Origin: Pseudoalteromonas luteoviolacea H33-S | GTDB taxonomy: Bacteria; Pseudomonadota; Gammaproteobacteria; Enterobacterales; Alteromonadaceae | Direction of reading: 5' to 3' | Assembly (NCBI RefSeq): GCF_001625695.1 | Contig: NZ_AUXY01000079.1 | Location: 39,984 to 103,983, forward strand | DNA length: 64,000 nucleotides | Part shown: piece after piece, positions 26,896 to 36,109 of the stretch | Layout of the letters: every line of letters begins with the position of its first letter | Position numbering within the stretch: position 1 is the stretch's first letter | Notes under the pieces: generated by a model | The model's database searches: none | Told to the model about the DNA's origin: nothing | The model's input: only the letters and a program-made list of their open reading frames with translations | Translations under genes and position numbers: made by a program

Positions 26896-27400
26896 GATTC
26901 TCTCTGATCTATTTTTTATCTGTTTTTGCAAAAGAAAATTAGAGAAAACTCAATACTTAACACCAAGTAAGTACATTGACCTAGTCACTCGATAATGCGG
27001 AGCTACTGAAAAAATCACTTAGCTATAATGCTACTTAAAATTAACAACTCTAATTTAATTCATTACCTATTTGAGCAGCATGAGCTTCAAGATGTTTGCA
27101 TTTTCTATCCCATACAGGTACAAATCTATCAATGAACAGCGCTGTCATCGCAAGAAACGCACCTTTTTAAAGTATTTTTCCTGTAAAGGTAGGTTTTTTT
27201 AGGAAACCAAGTAAGTGAATAGATAAGTATTATTATCAAGTTGAAATGTATCACCACTTTGCGCCTAGGTGATGAAATATTTAAATATATGTAACAGTGA
27301 AATGAGGGGTAATGGATGTCACCAACATAATATTCCCTCATAACATGTGCTCGTTAAAATATTTTAATAACAATCAAATAATAAAATTAAGGATAATATT
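26896..27400. other. Divergent intergenic region
   Basis: A 505-bp AT-rich spacer between the TonB receptor (-) and AraC gene (+). A TATAAT hexamer occurs at 27024-27029 without a good -35. The open frame at 27129-27341 (-) lacks a ribosome site and is not called. AAGGATAATATT before 27401 is the ribosome site of the AraC gene. Confidence 0.45.
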
Positions 27401-28267
27401 ATGAGAGCGATGTGCGAAAAGATTATTCCCTCGACAAATTGTTCTTGGCGATATTGCTTATATCAGTTAAATGAAATCCCGTTTAACTGGCATTACCACC
27501 CTGAATACGAGGTTTGCCTGACTCTAAATAGCAAAGGGGTATGTCATATTGGTGATTACATCGCGCCTTTTTCTGATTACGACTTAGTTTTACTCGGGCC
27601 GGAATTACCCCATACTTGGCAATCCAAGCCTAACTTAGACGGCAGTATGCAAAAAGTATACGTTGCCCAGATCCCAGCACTATGGCTTGAGCAACAACTC
27701 AGACTAAATAAAGAGTTCGAAAGCCTCCATTCACTGCTTCATAAGGCAAAATGTGGCTTAAAATTCAGTACTCAATTAGCAAGGGCAACGGAGCAAATCT
27801 TTATCAAAATGGCTGATGCTAACCCGCTTGAACGCTATGTTTTATTGTTCAATATGCTTAATTTGATGGCCACCAGCGAATATAACACTTTATCAAGCAT
27901 GGAGTTTAACTATGCCAATCAACAAGATCCGGCAAAAGATAAGTTTGATAAGGTGATTAATTTTATCTATGAGAACTACACTGAGCAGCTCAATGCGGAC
28001 TTATTAGCAGAGCAAGCACATATGAGTACAAATCACTTTCACCGCTTTTTCAAAAAGCGCACAGAAAAAACAGTCACAGAATTCATTAATCAATTGCGCA
28101 TTGCCAAAGCCTGCAAATTACTGATTAATTCGAAAGCGCCTATTACCGTGATCAGCGACCAATGCGGGTTTAACAATTTGTCTAATTTTAATCGCCGTTT
28201 TCTCGCGATAAAAGCCTGTACGCCAAGCCAATTTCGTTCGCGTATTCAACACAAGGCACTGTTGTGA
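27401..28267 (+). CDS. AraC-family transcriptional regulator
   Basis: A 288-residue regulator with an N-terminal cupin sensor (FNWHYHPEYEVCLTLNSKGVCHIGDYIAPFSDYDLVLLGPELPHTW, residues 25-70). The C-terminal double helix-turn-helix has LNADLLAEQAHMSTNHFHRFFKKRT and ITVISDQCGFNNLSNFNRRFLAIKACTPSQFR. The HYHPEYE motif is typical of regulators of carbohydrate loci, in keeping with the divergent TonB receptor. The downstream beta-lactamase gene (111 bp away, same strand) could also be in its regulon. Confidence 0.9.
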   Translation: MRAMCEKIIPSTNCSWRYCLYQLNEIPFNWHYHPEYEVCLTLNSKGVCHIGDYIAPFSDYDLVLLGPELPHTWQSKPNLDGSMQKVYVAQIPALWLEQQLRLNKEFESLHSLLHKAKCGLKFSTQLARATEQIFIKMADANPLERYVLLFNMLNLMATSEYNTLSSMEFNYANQQDPAKDKFDKVINFIYENYTEQLNADLLAEQAHMSTNHFHRFFKKRTEKTVTEFINQLRIAKACKLLINSKAPITVISDQCGFNNLSNFNRRFLAIKACTPSQFRSRIQHKALL

Positions 28268-28378
28268 TAGCACAAAGATCTCAGCTTTATATGAATTCGA
28301 AAGTCGCCATAGTTCAGGATTAATTCAGCATATTTAATATACTTTTCGCACAAAATAATAATAGAACTAAGGAAAATT

Positions 28379-29167
28379 ATGCGATTACCATGGCCGTCGT
28401 TACTCATTTCAGGGGGATTACTGTTTGCGACCAATAATGCCATCGCCATTGAAGGGTGTAAAAAAGACGAGCAATGCACCATGGTTGTGTACAGTGAGCA
28501 ATCTGATAAATGGCAAGTTATAAATAAATCCCGCGCTGAGCGTGCATTTAGCCCCTTTTCAACTTATAAAATCCCCAATACACTCATTTTACTTGAGCAA
28601 AATAAGATAGATACCAAAACGACGTATCAAGTTAATACGAATGTATACTCCCCTGAAAAATGGTGGCCAAAGGCATGGCATCAAGAAAAGATCGTGCTAA
28701 AAGAGGCATTCAGCTACTCTGTGCTGCCACTTTATCAAGATTGGACGAATACCCTAAGTAAGCCAGATATTAAAACTTACTTATCTCAATTTGACTATGG
28801 AAACCAAGACATCAATGGGCCCTTAGATGGCTTTTGGCTCAACTCCAGCCTACAGGTTTCAGCATTTGAGCAGGTTGAGTTTTTACGCCGTCTAGATGCT
28901 AAATCCTTAGGGTTAAGCGAACAAACTTATCAAACCTTTGAGTCTATCTTTTTGCAAGAAAGTCGCCCTGACTATCAACTATATGCAAAAACAGGAACAG
29001 GCCCGATTGCTCGAAAGACCTATATTGGCTGGTATGTAGGTAAAATCGAAAATGCACAAGGCACGCACTACTTTGCCTTTAACATGCATGCACCGAGCTT
29101 TAATGACATGGTGAAAATACGTGTAAATAAAGCACGAGCAACACTCAAGCAAATTGGCATTTTGTAA
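28379..29167 (+). CDS. Class D (OXA-type) beta-lactamase
   Basis: A 262-residue secreted protein (signal peptide about 1-23) with the class D active-site set. It has FSTYKIPN (nucleophile Ser and carboxylated Lys of S-T-Y-K, near residues 61-64), FDYGN (the Y-G-N element) and YAKTGTG (K-T-G). The second motif, usually S-x-V, reads S-V-L in SYSVLPLYQ. WLNSSLQVSAFEQVEFL is the conserved omega-region/helix seen in OXA enzymes. It would hydrolyse penicillins in the periplasm; spectrum cannot be judged. AAGGAAAATT precedes ATG 28379. Likely a chromosomal, intrinsic enzyme, as no mobile element is nearby. Confidence 0.9.
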   Translation: MRLPWPSLLISGGLLFATNNAIAIEGCKKDEQCTMVVYSEQSDKWQVINKSRAERAFSPFSTYKIPNTLILLEQNKIDTKTTYQVNTNVYSPEKWWPKAWHQEKIVLKEAFSYSVLPLYQDWTNTLSKPDIKTYLSQFDYGNQDINGPLDGFWLNSSLQVSAFEQVEFLRRLDAKSLGLSEQTYQTFESIFLQESRPDYQLYAKTGTGPIARKTYIGWYVGKIENAQGTHYFAFNMHAPSFNDMVKIRVNKARATLKQIGIL

Positions 29168-29189
29168 TATGCCACGGTGAATAGACCTA

Positions 29190-29220
29190 AAAAAAGAGGT
29201 AACTTAGTTACCTCTTTTTT
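29190..29220. terminator. Bidirectional rho-independent terminator
   Basis: AGAGGTAAC (29195-29203) pairs with GTTACCTCT (29207-29215), flanked by an A-run on the left and a T-run on the right. It serves both the beta-lactamase gene (+) and the convergent permease gene (-). Confidence 0.9.
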
Positions 29221-29223
29221 ACT

Positions 29224-31728
29224 TTAAGCTAATTTCCTAAGTAGGCCTTGCGTGTTTTGCCGCATCGTACTGGCCACCATAAAGTAGCCGATAACAGCGA
29301 CAAATAGCGCCCCCGTGGATGGGCCTAAAACCCACACATATGGGTGTAATTTACCTTCTACCTCAAATAGCTCACGCTGTATTATTAGCAAAGTGACATC
29401 ACTCACTAACGCCGCGACAAACCCAGCTAATGCCCCAAGCAATAAAAACTCATACAAGGTCGCCAATTTAATTAACCGACCTCTGGCGCCTAGGGTACGC
29501 AAAATCACAATTTCCTGCATTCGCTCAGCAAGGCTAGCCTGAACTTGAGAGATCAGCACCAAAGCGCCGCTGGTCAGTACGATGGCAAGTACAAAACTAA
29601 TCGCTAAAGAAACTTGAGCAATCATTGACTGCGCTTGCTCCAAACGGCTTTTTATATCAATCATACTGACCGTTGGATGATCTCGTAATAATTGACTGAC
29701 CGTTTTTTCATCGCCCTCAGAGAATTGCGCTGCAGTGAAGTAGGTCACTGGGAACTTGCCTGCCACCTTGGGGTTAAATATCATCACAAAATTTGGTTTT
29801 AATGACCCCCAATCGACACTGCGCAAGCTCGTAACATTGGCTTCAAAGCTCTGTTCATTCACTAAAAAGGTGAGTCGATCACCTATTTTTATGTTCATGC
29901 CCTCAGCCATGCCTTTTGAGATAGAGACTTCAAGCTTTTCACTGTTCGGGTCAAACCAAGTGCCTTCAATCACTTCATTGCCTTCTGGCAGCTTTGTCAT
30001 CCATGTTAAATTTAACTCTCGACCGGCGCCCTCTGCTGCATCTTCATCCTGCTCTTCGCCCTCTTGCTTAGACGCCGTACGAGCAAACTTTTCACCGTTA
30101 AGGGCATTAGCTCGGCCACGGAATACGGGATAAAAATCAGCATGAGAAATATTGTTTTGCACAAAAAAGGATTCAATACTTGTGACCTCAGGCTCGCTGA
30201 TATTAATCAAAAACGCATTGGGCGCGTCCTCAGGTACTTGCATTTGCCAATCAGAGATCAAGTCATTTTTTAATACAAACAAAAACAACATGAGCTTGAT
30301 AGCCAGCGCGAAACTGATTAATTGAACCGCATTGGCATTGGCACGTTTTTGCAAGGTTGCAATCGCCAGTGACCAACTACTTCCTGGGCTTAAGCCCAAT
30401 TTTCTGCCAGCGCTAAACAGTAACCTTGAAACTCCAAACAGCACTAACATCAAAATAGCCGTGCCGCCAAATAACAGTAACGTTGTTTTGAGTTCACCAC
30501 TAAAGAACCACATGAGCACAAAAATAGTCGAGACAGATAAAGCCATATGCACTCGGCTCACTGCCAATTTATCACCTAAATTGCGGCGTAATACGCGCAG
30601 CGGCGGAATATCAAATAAGTCTAACAATGGCTTCAACGAAAACATCAATGCGCAAACAACACCTATTGTGATAGACAAAAGCCATGGTTTAAAGCCCGCT
30701 TGTGGCAGCTGTGTATCCATAAAGTTTGCGAGATAATCAGTTGCAACCGCTTGCAACACATAGCCAATCGCGAGCCCAATAGCGACCGAAAACATGGTCA
30801 CCATACACAGATGCAGAAGGAAGATATTGCGGATCGTCGCACGGCTTCCGCCCAGTGTTTTCATCATAGCAACCGGATCATACTGGCGCTCACAATAACG
30901 CTTTGCAGACACTGCCATCGCCACCGCAGCGAGCATAATTCCAAATAAACCCGCCAGTAGTAAAAAGCGCTCTGAACGTTCTAAGTTTTCCCCAAGCGGT
31001 GATTGACGGTCTTTGATCCCTTGCCATCTCTGATTGTCTCGCATTTGCGGCTTTAACCAACCGTAGTAATCAGTGAGAACCGCTTCTTCACCAGCAAATA
31101 ACATGCGATAAAACACGCGGCTGCCAGGTTGTACCGCTTGAGTCGTGCCAATGTCTGTATAGTTCAGCAATACACGCTTGTTGCCAGCCAAAGAGAAAAA
31201 TGGCGCATCAGGTTCATTCACCAAAATTTTACTGGCACGAAAAACCCCCGCGCCTATTTCGACTTCATCGCCAAGAGCCAGCCCTAAACTATAAAATAAG
31301 CCTTCACTGAGCCAGACTTCTCCCCGTTGTGGGACACCTTGCACCTCATAATCGGCTTGATCAAAGCCATCTTTCAGTGTGACTACACCTCTTAACGGGT
31401 ACCCCTCAGATACAGCTTTGATTGACCCGAGTACAAGCTCATCATTGGCAAATAGCATAGAGTCAAAAAACATCTGTCGCGCGGTTTGCAAACCTTGCTT
31501 TTGCGCTTCTAAGATAAATGCGTCATCCAGTGGGTGGTTACTCGCCAAACGTCTGTCAGCTGCAATAAAATCTGCCGATTTCTGTTCAATATTCAGTCGA
31601 ATGCGCTCGGTGACTGAGGATAAGCTAAACACAGTTAACACCGCCAGCGCTATCGCGGCGAATATAATCGTTAACTCCCCTCGGCGCAGTTCTCTTGAAA
31701 ATAAAGTAAGTGCTAACTTAAACCACAT
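29224..31728 (-). CDS. FtsX-family ABC transporter permease (YbbP-like)
   Basis: A permease of about 834 residues with an N-terminal membrane segment (GELTIIFAAIALAVLTVFSLSSV), a large periplasmic region and two FtsX-type membrane blocks (near 250-370 and 710-830), as in the YbbP/LolE-like predicted permeases. The periplasmic part holds an acidic linker near 590 (KQEGEEQDEDAAEG). The start at 31728 (MWFKLALTLFSREL) is chosen over the longer frame because the family starts there and it overlaps the ATPase gene by only 11 nt. With the ATPase it probably extracts or moves lipophilic substrates across the envelope; the exact substrate is unknown. Confidence 0.88.
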   Translation of the reverse strand: MWFKLALTLFSRELRRGELTIIFAAIALAVLTVFSLSSVTERIRLNIEQKSADFIAADRRLASNHPLDDAFILEAQKQGLQTARQMFFDSMLFANDELVLGSIKAVSEGYPLRGVVTLKDGFDQADYEVQGVPQRGEVWLSEGLFYSLGLALGDEVEIGAGVFRASKILVNEPDAPFFSLAGNKRVLLNYTDIGTTQAVQPGSRVFYRMLFAGEEAVLTDYYGWLKPQMRDNQRWQGIKDRQSPLGENLERSERFLLLAGLFGIMLAAVAMAVSAKRYCERQYDPVAMMKTLGGSRATIRNIFLLHLCMVTMFSVAIGLAIGYVLQAVATDYLANFMDTQLPQAGFKPWLLSITIGVVCALMFSLKPLLDLFDIPPLRVLRRNLGDKLAVSRVHMALSVSTIFVLMWFFSGELKTTLLLFGGTAILMLVLFGVSRLLFSAGRKLGLSPGSSWSLAIATLQKRANANAVQLISFALAIKLMLFLFVLKNDLISDWQMQVPEDAPNAFLINISEPEVTSIESFFVQNNISHADFYPVFRGRANALNGEKFARTASKQEGEEQDEDAAEGAGRELNLTWMTKLPEGNEVIEGTWFDPNSEKLEVSISKGMAEGMNIKIGDRLTFLVNEQSFEANVTSLRSVDWGSLKPNFVMIFNPKVAGKFPVTYFTAAQFSEGDEKTVSQLLRDHPTVSMIDIKSRLEQAQSMIAQVSLAISFVLAIVLTSGALVLISQVQASLAERMQEIVILRTLGARGRLIKLATLYEFLLLGALAGFVAALVSDVTLLIIQRELFEVEGKLHPYVWVLGPSTGALFVAVIGYFMVASTMRQNTQGLLRKLA

Positions 31729-32437
31729 GAACTGTTGCTCCTTCTCCTTCACGGATCTTTTCGAGTTGCCCAGCTTCAATGTGAATGATACGGTCGCACT
31801 GCTGCGCAAGCGCCTCATCATGTGTCACTAAAATCAGTGTTGTCCCATTTTGCTTATTGAGATCAAACAACAACTTCTCGATTAAATGCCCGTTTTTGCT
31901 ATCAAGATTTGCGGATGGCTCATCAGCAAATAAAATTTTTGGTGAGCCGATAAATGCACGAGCAATGGCCACACGTTGTTGCTCACCGCCAGATAATTGA
32001 GATGGATAGTGGCTCACTCGATGGGACAGGCCCACTTTTTCTAGCAACTCACTGGCTTGCTGTTTAGCACCCTTGTCTCCTGCCAACTCAGCCGGCAGCA
32101 TCACATTTTCAAGCGCGGTTAAGCTTTGCACTAGCATGAATGACTGAAAGACAAAGCCAACTTTTTCTGCTCTCAAGCGCGCTCTTTCTTCTTCGTCTAG
32201 TTTGTGTAGCGCTGCACCATCGAGAAAAACTTCACCTGCAGAGCCGGTATCCAAACCTGCAAGTAAGCTAAGTAGTGTTGATTTACCAGAACCTGACGTA
32301 CCAACGATTGCGACAGACTCACCAGACTTGACAGTGAAATTGATATCGCTAAGGATATCTAAGTCACCCTCAAAGGTACTGACTGTTTTGTTAAGCCCTT
32401 TGACCTGAATAACATTTAACTGAGAAAGTACTGACAT
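31718..32437 (-). CDS. ABC transporter ATPase (LolD/YbbA-like)
   Basis: A 239-residue ATPase with Walker A GTSGSGKSTLL, Q-loop VFQSFML, signature LSGGEQQRVAIARAF, Walker B ILFADEPSANLD and H-loop LVTHD. It belongs to the LolD/MacB-type group that pairs with FtsX-like permeases. It overlaps the permease start by 11 nt. Its start codon interlocks with that of divergent tesA (CATG), an arrangement shared with ybbA-tesA of enterobacteria. Confidence 0.92.
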   Translation of the reverse strand: MSVLSQLNVIQVKGLNKTVSTFEGDLDILSDINFTVKSGESVAIVGTSGSGKSTLLSLLAGLDTGSAGEVFLDGAALHKLDEEERARLRAEKVGFVFQSFMLVQSLTALENVMLPAELAGDKGAKQQASELLEKVGLSHRVSHYPSQLSGGEQQRVAIARAFIGSPKILFADEPSANLDSKNGHLIEKLLFDLNKQNGTTLILVTHDEALAQQCDRIIHIEAGQLEKIREGEGATVHVV

Positions 32438-33062
32438 GATTCGAATTTTCCTAAAACTTGTGCTATTCCTCGCCTGTCTAACTCAGCCTATTATGGCGTT
32501 TGCAAGCGAAACTAAAATTATGATCATAGGTGATAGCTTAAGTGCGGGTTACGGACTTAAACAAGACCAAGACTGGGTTAATTTGTTACAAAATAAGTAC
32601 GTTGAAAAGAAAAAATCGATCTTATTGATCAATATGAGCGTATCGGGACAAACAACCGACAACGCACTGCTCAACATTGATGCTCAACTCAAAGCACACC
32701 AACCCAGCCATGTATTGATTGAATTAGGTGGCAATGATGGTATTCGAGGCTTTCCAATCAAGCTTATTCGTAAACACCTGACGCAATTGGTCACCAAGAG
32801 CCAGAAAAGCGGCGCAAAGGTCGCGTTAATGGAAATTCAGATCCCACCAAATTTAGGCCCTAGATATACCAAAATGTTTACCGGCAATTACCAAAAAGTT
32901 GCCGAAAAGACAGGCGCCTATTTAATGGATTATTTTATGGTGCCGGTCGCTGTCGATAAAACCTTAATGCAAAATGATAACTTGCACCCCAATGAAAAAG
33001 CACAGCCAATTATTAGAGACTTTATGGAAAAACAAGTCGATTCTTGGTTGAAAGAGTCATAA
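32436..33062 (+). CDS. tesA: Periplasmic GDSL esterase / acyl-CoA thioesterase I (TesA-like)
   Basis: A 208-residue secreted SGNH hydrolase. It has a signal peptide (about 1-24, ending AFASE), block I IMIIGDSLSAGYGL (nucleophile Ser), block III IELGGNDGIRG and block V DNLHPNEKAQ (Asp and His). It matches TesA/ApeA multifunctional thioesterase/lysophospholipase. It is divergent from the ybbA-like ATPase. The two ATG codons overlap on opposite strands, so each promoter must lie in the other's coding region or translation must begin further in. Confidence 0.92.
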   Translation: MIRIFLKLVLFLACLTQPIMAFASETKIMIIGDSLSAGYGLKQDQDWVNLLQNKYVEKKKSILLINMSVSGQTTDNALLNIDAQLKAHQPSHVLIELGGNDGIRGFPIKLIRKHLTQLVTKSQKSGAKVALMEIQIPPNLGPRYTKMFTGNYQKVAEKTGAYLMDYFMVPVAVDKTLMQNDNLHPNEKAQPIIRDFMEKQVDSWLKES

Positions 33063-33094
33063 CAGCTTTAAAAACCATTTAAATCATTACATTC

Positions 33095-33156
33095 AATGTA
33101 CCCAAAGCAATATTTTGGGTACATTTCATTGATAAATTCAGTATAAATGTACCCAT
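33095..33156. promoter_or_regulatory. Inverted and direct repeats of AATGTACCC
   Basis: AATGTACCCAAA (33095-33106) pairs with TTTGGGTACATT (33114-33125). A third copy AATGTACCC follows at about 33146. The hairpin follows tesA but lacks a T-run. The extra direct copy suggests an operator for the lipoprotein gene at 33211. Confidence 0.4.
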
Positions 33157-33210
33157 CTAATACTCAAAGCTAGCTCCCCTTAAAGGAAGTTCAATTTTAA
33201 GGGAATCAAA

Positions 33211-33843
33211 ATGAAAAAGGTTTTAGTAACTGCAATGACCGTTGCGACTTTATCAGGCTGCGCATCGGTAGATATGCACAGTTATGTGGATCCGCAATTT
33301 AACTCTACTCAGTATTCCAGTTTAATGGTTGAGGCAGCCGTTGCTGATTTAAAAATGAAAACACTGATTGAAGAGAGAGTATGTAAACAAATCAACCTTA
33401 AGTTAAGTACTGTTAAGTGTATCAAAGCAATCGATATCTTTGCCCCAACACGAGAGTATGACCAGCAAACTTGGCAGCAAACATTTGCAAAAACAGGTGC
33501 ACAAGCACGATTGCAAATAGAGCTACTTTCACAACATAAGCAAACGTCACATTCCACCACCACACATACAACACCAGCGTATTCGTCGTTAAGCTCTTCG
33601 TATTCAGCACCATCAACTAGTTATACCACCCATAACACCACTGTACATCTGACGGACAAGTTTCAAATTACCCTGTTTGACAAAGGTGATCAGAGCAAAG
33701 CCATGGTCACTACAGGCGCAGTCAATGCGCAAAAAACGATGCTTGATCACAATAAAACTATCGCCTCACTAATATCAAAGCACATTACCAAAGAGCTCAT
33801 CAATAAGGGATTGGTCCAACAAGCCACACCTGAGCTAAAGTAG
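33211..33843 (+). CDS. Outer-membrane lipoprotein of unknown function
   Basis: A 210-residue lipoprotein: signal MKKVLVTAMTVATLSGC with lipobox LSGC. A helical region with the small motif QFNSTQYSSLMVEAAV follows, then a Ser/Thr/Tyr-rich low-complexity linker (near residues 110-145, many TTH and SSS runs), and a C-terminal HNKTIASLISKHITKELINKGLV helix. Overall layout resembles DUF4136-type lipoproteins, but I cannot confirm it. A ribosome site (TTAAGGGAATCAAA) precedes ATG 33211. Confidence 0.75.
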   Translation: MKKVLVTAMTVATLSGCASVDMHSYVDPQFNSTQYSSLMVEAAVADLKMKTLIEERVCKQINLKLSTVKCIKAIDIFAPTREYDQQTWQQTFAKTGAQARLQIELLSQHKQTSHSTTTHTTPAYSSLSSSYSAPSTSYTTHNTTVHLTDKFQITLFDKGDQSKAMVTTGAVNAQKTMLDHNKTIASLISKHITKELINKGLVQQATPELK

Positions 33844-33887
33844 ACGCATTCACCCGACATAAAGCTTGTAGCAAACGCTGCAAGCTT

Positions 33888-35141
33888 TTAGCTGTCTGCG
33901 AAAGTTAAGTGGAATGCAGTTCCCTGCTGGTTGCTTTCGAGCGATAGGTCAATATCCAATCGCTGGCACAACCTATATACGATGGACAACCCCATTCCTA
34001 GCCCTTTACTGGATTCGCTCTTTATTCCTGATTCAAAGATCCGATCTAATATCTCATTTGGGATCCCTTGACCCGTGTCGATAATACTTAATGTGTTGTC
34101 TGTAAAACTCACTGTCACAGATCCACTTTCTACGTGAGAAAATGCATTGCCAATCAGGTTACTCAATATCAAGTTTAAGGCGCTTTCCCCCACCGCAATA
34201 GCTGCATTACTTGATACATTAACTTCTACTGAAATATCTTTATTGGCAATTTTAGGGGCTTGTTGTAACACGCAGCTTTCAACAATGGGTAACAACTTAA
34301 CGTTTGTTTGTTGAATCGTCTCCTCTCTCGCTAACGCAAGTAATAATTCAACACTTTGTGTCATTTGCGCTTGGGCAGCAGCAGCACGATTAACCAATTG
34401 CAACTGTTTCTCGCTTAATTTCTCTTGCTTTAGTAACGTTAATGCACCCTGTGTTACTGCAATGGGGGTGCGCAACTCATGTGAAGCATCCCGAGTAAAA
34501 GCTTGCTCTCTATCGATAAATTTACGTATACGGTCAAGAGCTTGCTCTAACGTACGTGCAAAGCCGCCAATTTCATCTTTGACGAATTGATCAGAAAAAT
34601 TTTGAGGTAGCTTTTCAACAGGCGCCTCTGAGACAATCTCAACTAATTTATCTAAAGGTTTCAAGAGCTTTTTGGCCATCGCCAGTGATAAATACGCCAG
34701 AATAATGGCTACAAGCAACACAATGCCCAACGCAACGAGCATAAAGTTAAACATGCCAAGCTTTAGTTTTCTAACGACGAGCTGCTCACTCACTTCCGCC
34801 AATAATAGCCCTTGATCTAGCCACATCAGATGATAATGCAGATCTCCCTGAGACGAAAACTCACTTGCATTAGGTGATTCTTGCAAGATATTTTGAATAA
34901 ACTGTGGAAGTTGCTGTTTATCTTCTAGATACTCAATAAATTCCAACCGAGGCACAGGGGTATTACCCAAGCTGAGCTGCTGAGAAACATAATTGGCTTC
35001 ATCTTTAAGGATGACATTAAAGAGATGGTCTTCGATTGTGTATGCAAATAAAAAGCATACAACCCCAAACAAAACACTAATAAAGAGTGAAATCCCAACA
35101 AAGTAGGCAATGATCCGAGTACGTAACTGGCGAGCTTTCAT
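33888..35141 (-). CDS. Two-component sensor histidine kinase
   Basis: A 417-residue kinase with TM1 (IIAYFVGISLFISVLFGVVCFLFAY), a short periplasmic domain (about 40-125), TM2 (VALGIVLLVAIILAYLSLA), HAMP-like linker, HisKA with FTRDASHELRTPIAV (phospho-His) and HATPase with N-box NLIGNAFSHVESG, DTGQGIPNEI and GMGLSIVYRLCQRL. It belongs to the QseC/PhoR-like group. It follows the response regulator gene by 4 bp. Confidence 0.93.
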   Translation of the reverse strand: MKARQLRTRIIAYFVGISLFISVLFGVVCFLFAYTIEDHLFNVILKDEANYVSQQLSLGNTPVPRLEFIEYLEDKQQLPQFIQNILQESPNASEFSSQGDLHYHLMWLDQGLLLAEVSEQLVVRKLKLGMFNFMLVALGIVLLVAIILAYLSLAMAKKLLKPLDKLVEIVSEAPVEKLPQNFSDQFVKDEIGGFARTLEQALDRIRKFIDREQAFTRDASHELRTPIAVTQGALTLLKQEKLSEKQLQLVNRAAAAQAQMTQSVELLLALAREETIQQTNVKLLPIVESCVLQQAPKIANKDISVEVNVSSNAAIAVGESALNLILSNLIGNAFSHVESGSVTVSFTDNTLSIIDTGQGIPNEILDRIFESGIKSESSKGLGMGLSIVYRLCQRLDIDLSLESNQQGTAFHLTFADS

Positions 35142-35145
35142 AGGG

Positions 35146-35856
35146 TCACGCTATATCTAGTGCCAAACCGACACTATGAATTGTTTTTATCAAGGCTTTT
35201 TCAAATGGTTTGTCTATGGCTTTTCTCAACTGGTAAACATGAGAACGCAAAGCATCTGAGTCTGTTGGTTCGTCACCCCAGATTTTATCACTGAGTTCAC
35301 TTCGGCTCAGCGGCCTCGGATGATGTTCCATTAAAAGTTGCAGAATTTTTAAAGGGATGGGCTGCAGCGAAATCTGCTGTCCAGCTCGTTCTACTTGCTG
35401 TGTTTGCGCATTGAGGCTTATGTCACCTAACTGCAAAGTTTTTTCACAGTTAAGCAAATGGCGTTTAGCCAGAGCAAGGCATCTCACAAACAGTTCCTCA
35501 AGCGCAAATGGCTTGGTTAGATAATCATCTGCACCGGTATTAAAACCCACCAGCTTATCATCCAATGCATCGCGCGCCGTCAACATAATAATGGGAATAT
35601 GTCGATTTGCTTTTGCACGTAATATTTCACATACAGCTAAACCATCTAATTCAGGCAACATAATATCTAGAATAATGCAGTCATAATAATGCTGCAGCGC
35701 CAGATCTACCCCCTGTCTCCCATCATATGCAAAGTCTAGAATGAGACCCTGAGACTCAAAATACTCTGCAATATTACGGCTGATCTCAAGATTATCCTCA
35801 ACCACTAACACTTTGAATTGCATTCCGATTTTATGTGAAGCTAACTGTATATCCAT
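35146..35856 (-). CDS. OmpR-family response regulator
   Basis: A 236-residue regulator with a receiver domain (VLVVEDNLEISRNIAEYF; phospho-Asp in DCIILDIMLPELDG; Thr in MLTARDA; Lys in YLTKPFALEEL) and a winged-helix domain ending HVYQLRKAIDKPFEKALIKTIHSVGLALDIA. The start is uncertain. ATG 35856 has a fair AGAGATGG upstream, while ATG 35823 (MQFKVLVVEDN) fits the usual family start. It works with the adjacent kinase. Confidence 0.92.
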   Translation of the reverse strand: MDIQLASHKIGMQFKVLVVEDNLEISRNIAEYFESQGLILDFAYDGRQGVDLALQHYYDCIILDIMLPELDGLAVCEILRAKANRHIPIIMLTARDALDDKLVGFNTGADDYLTKPFALEELFVRCLALAKRHLLNCEKTLQLGDISLNAQTQQVERAGQQISLQPIPLKILQLLMEHHPRPLSRSELSDKIWGDEPTDSDALRSHVYQLRKAIDKPFEKALIKTIHSVGLALDIA

Positions 35857-36109
35857 AGTAGTGCCATCTCTGTATGATGTGTGCAAAGCTTACCATGGCG
35901 GCGCGTGAAATGAATGTGAAATAACGAAGTGCTTGGTAAAAATACAGCACGTCGCCATATTCTATTTTTACCAAGCAATGTTGTAGTAGGCGTCAAAAAT
36001 GCAAAAAGACTTACACCTTGACTTTTTAAGCACGAGAAATGAATATTTTTATACTTGTTGTTATATTCAAGAGCAATTAGCTCCGTGTTCGTCAATACCT
36101 TGTGCTCAT

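Noticed and set aside
27129..27341. 70-codon minus-strand frame between TonB receptor and AraC
   Set aside because: No ribosome site, AT-driven composition and position in a divergent promoter region.
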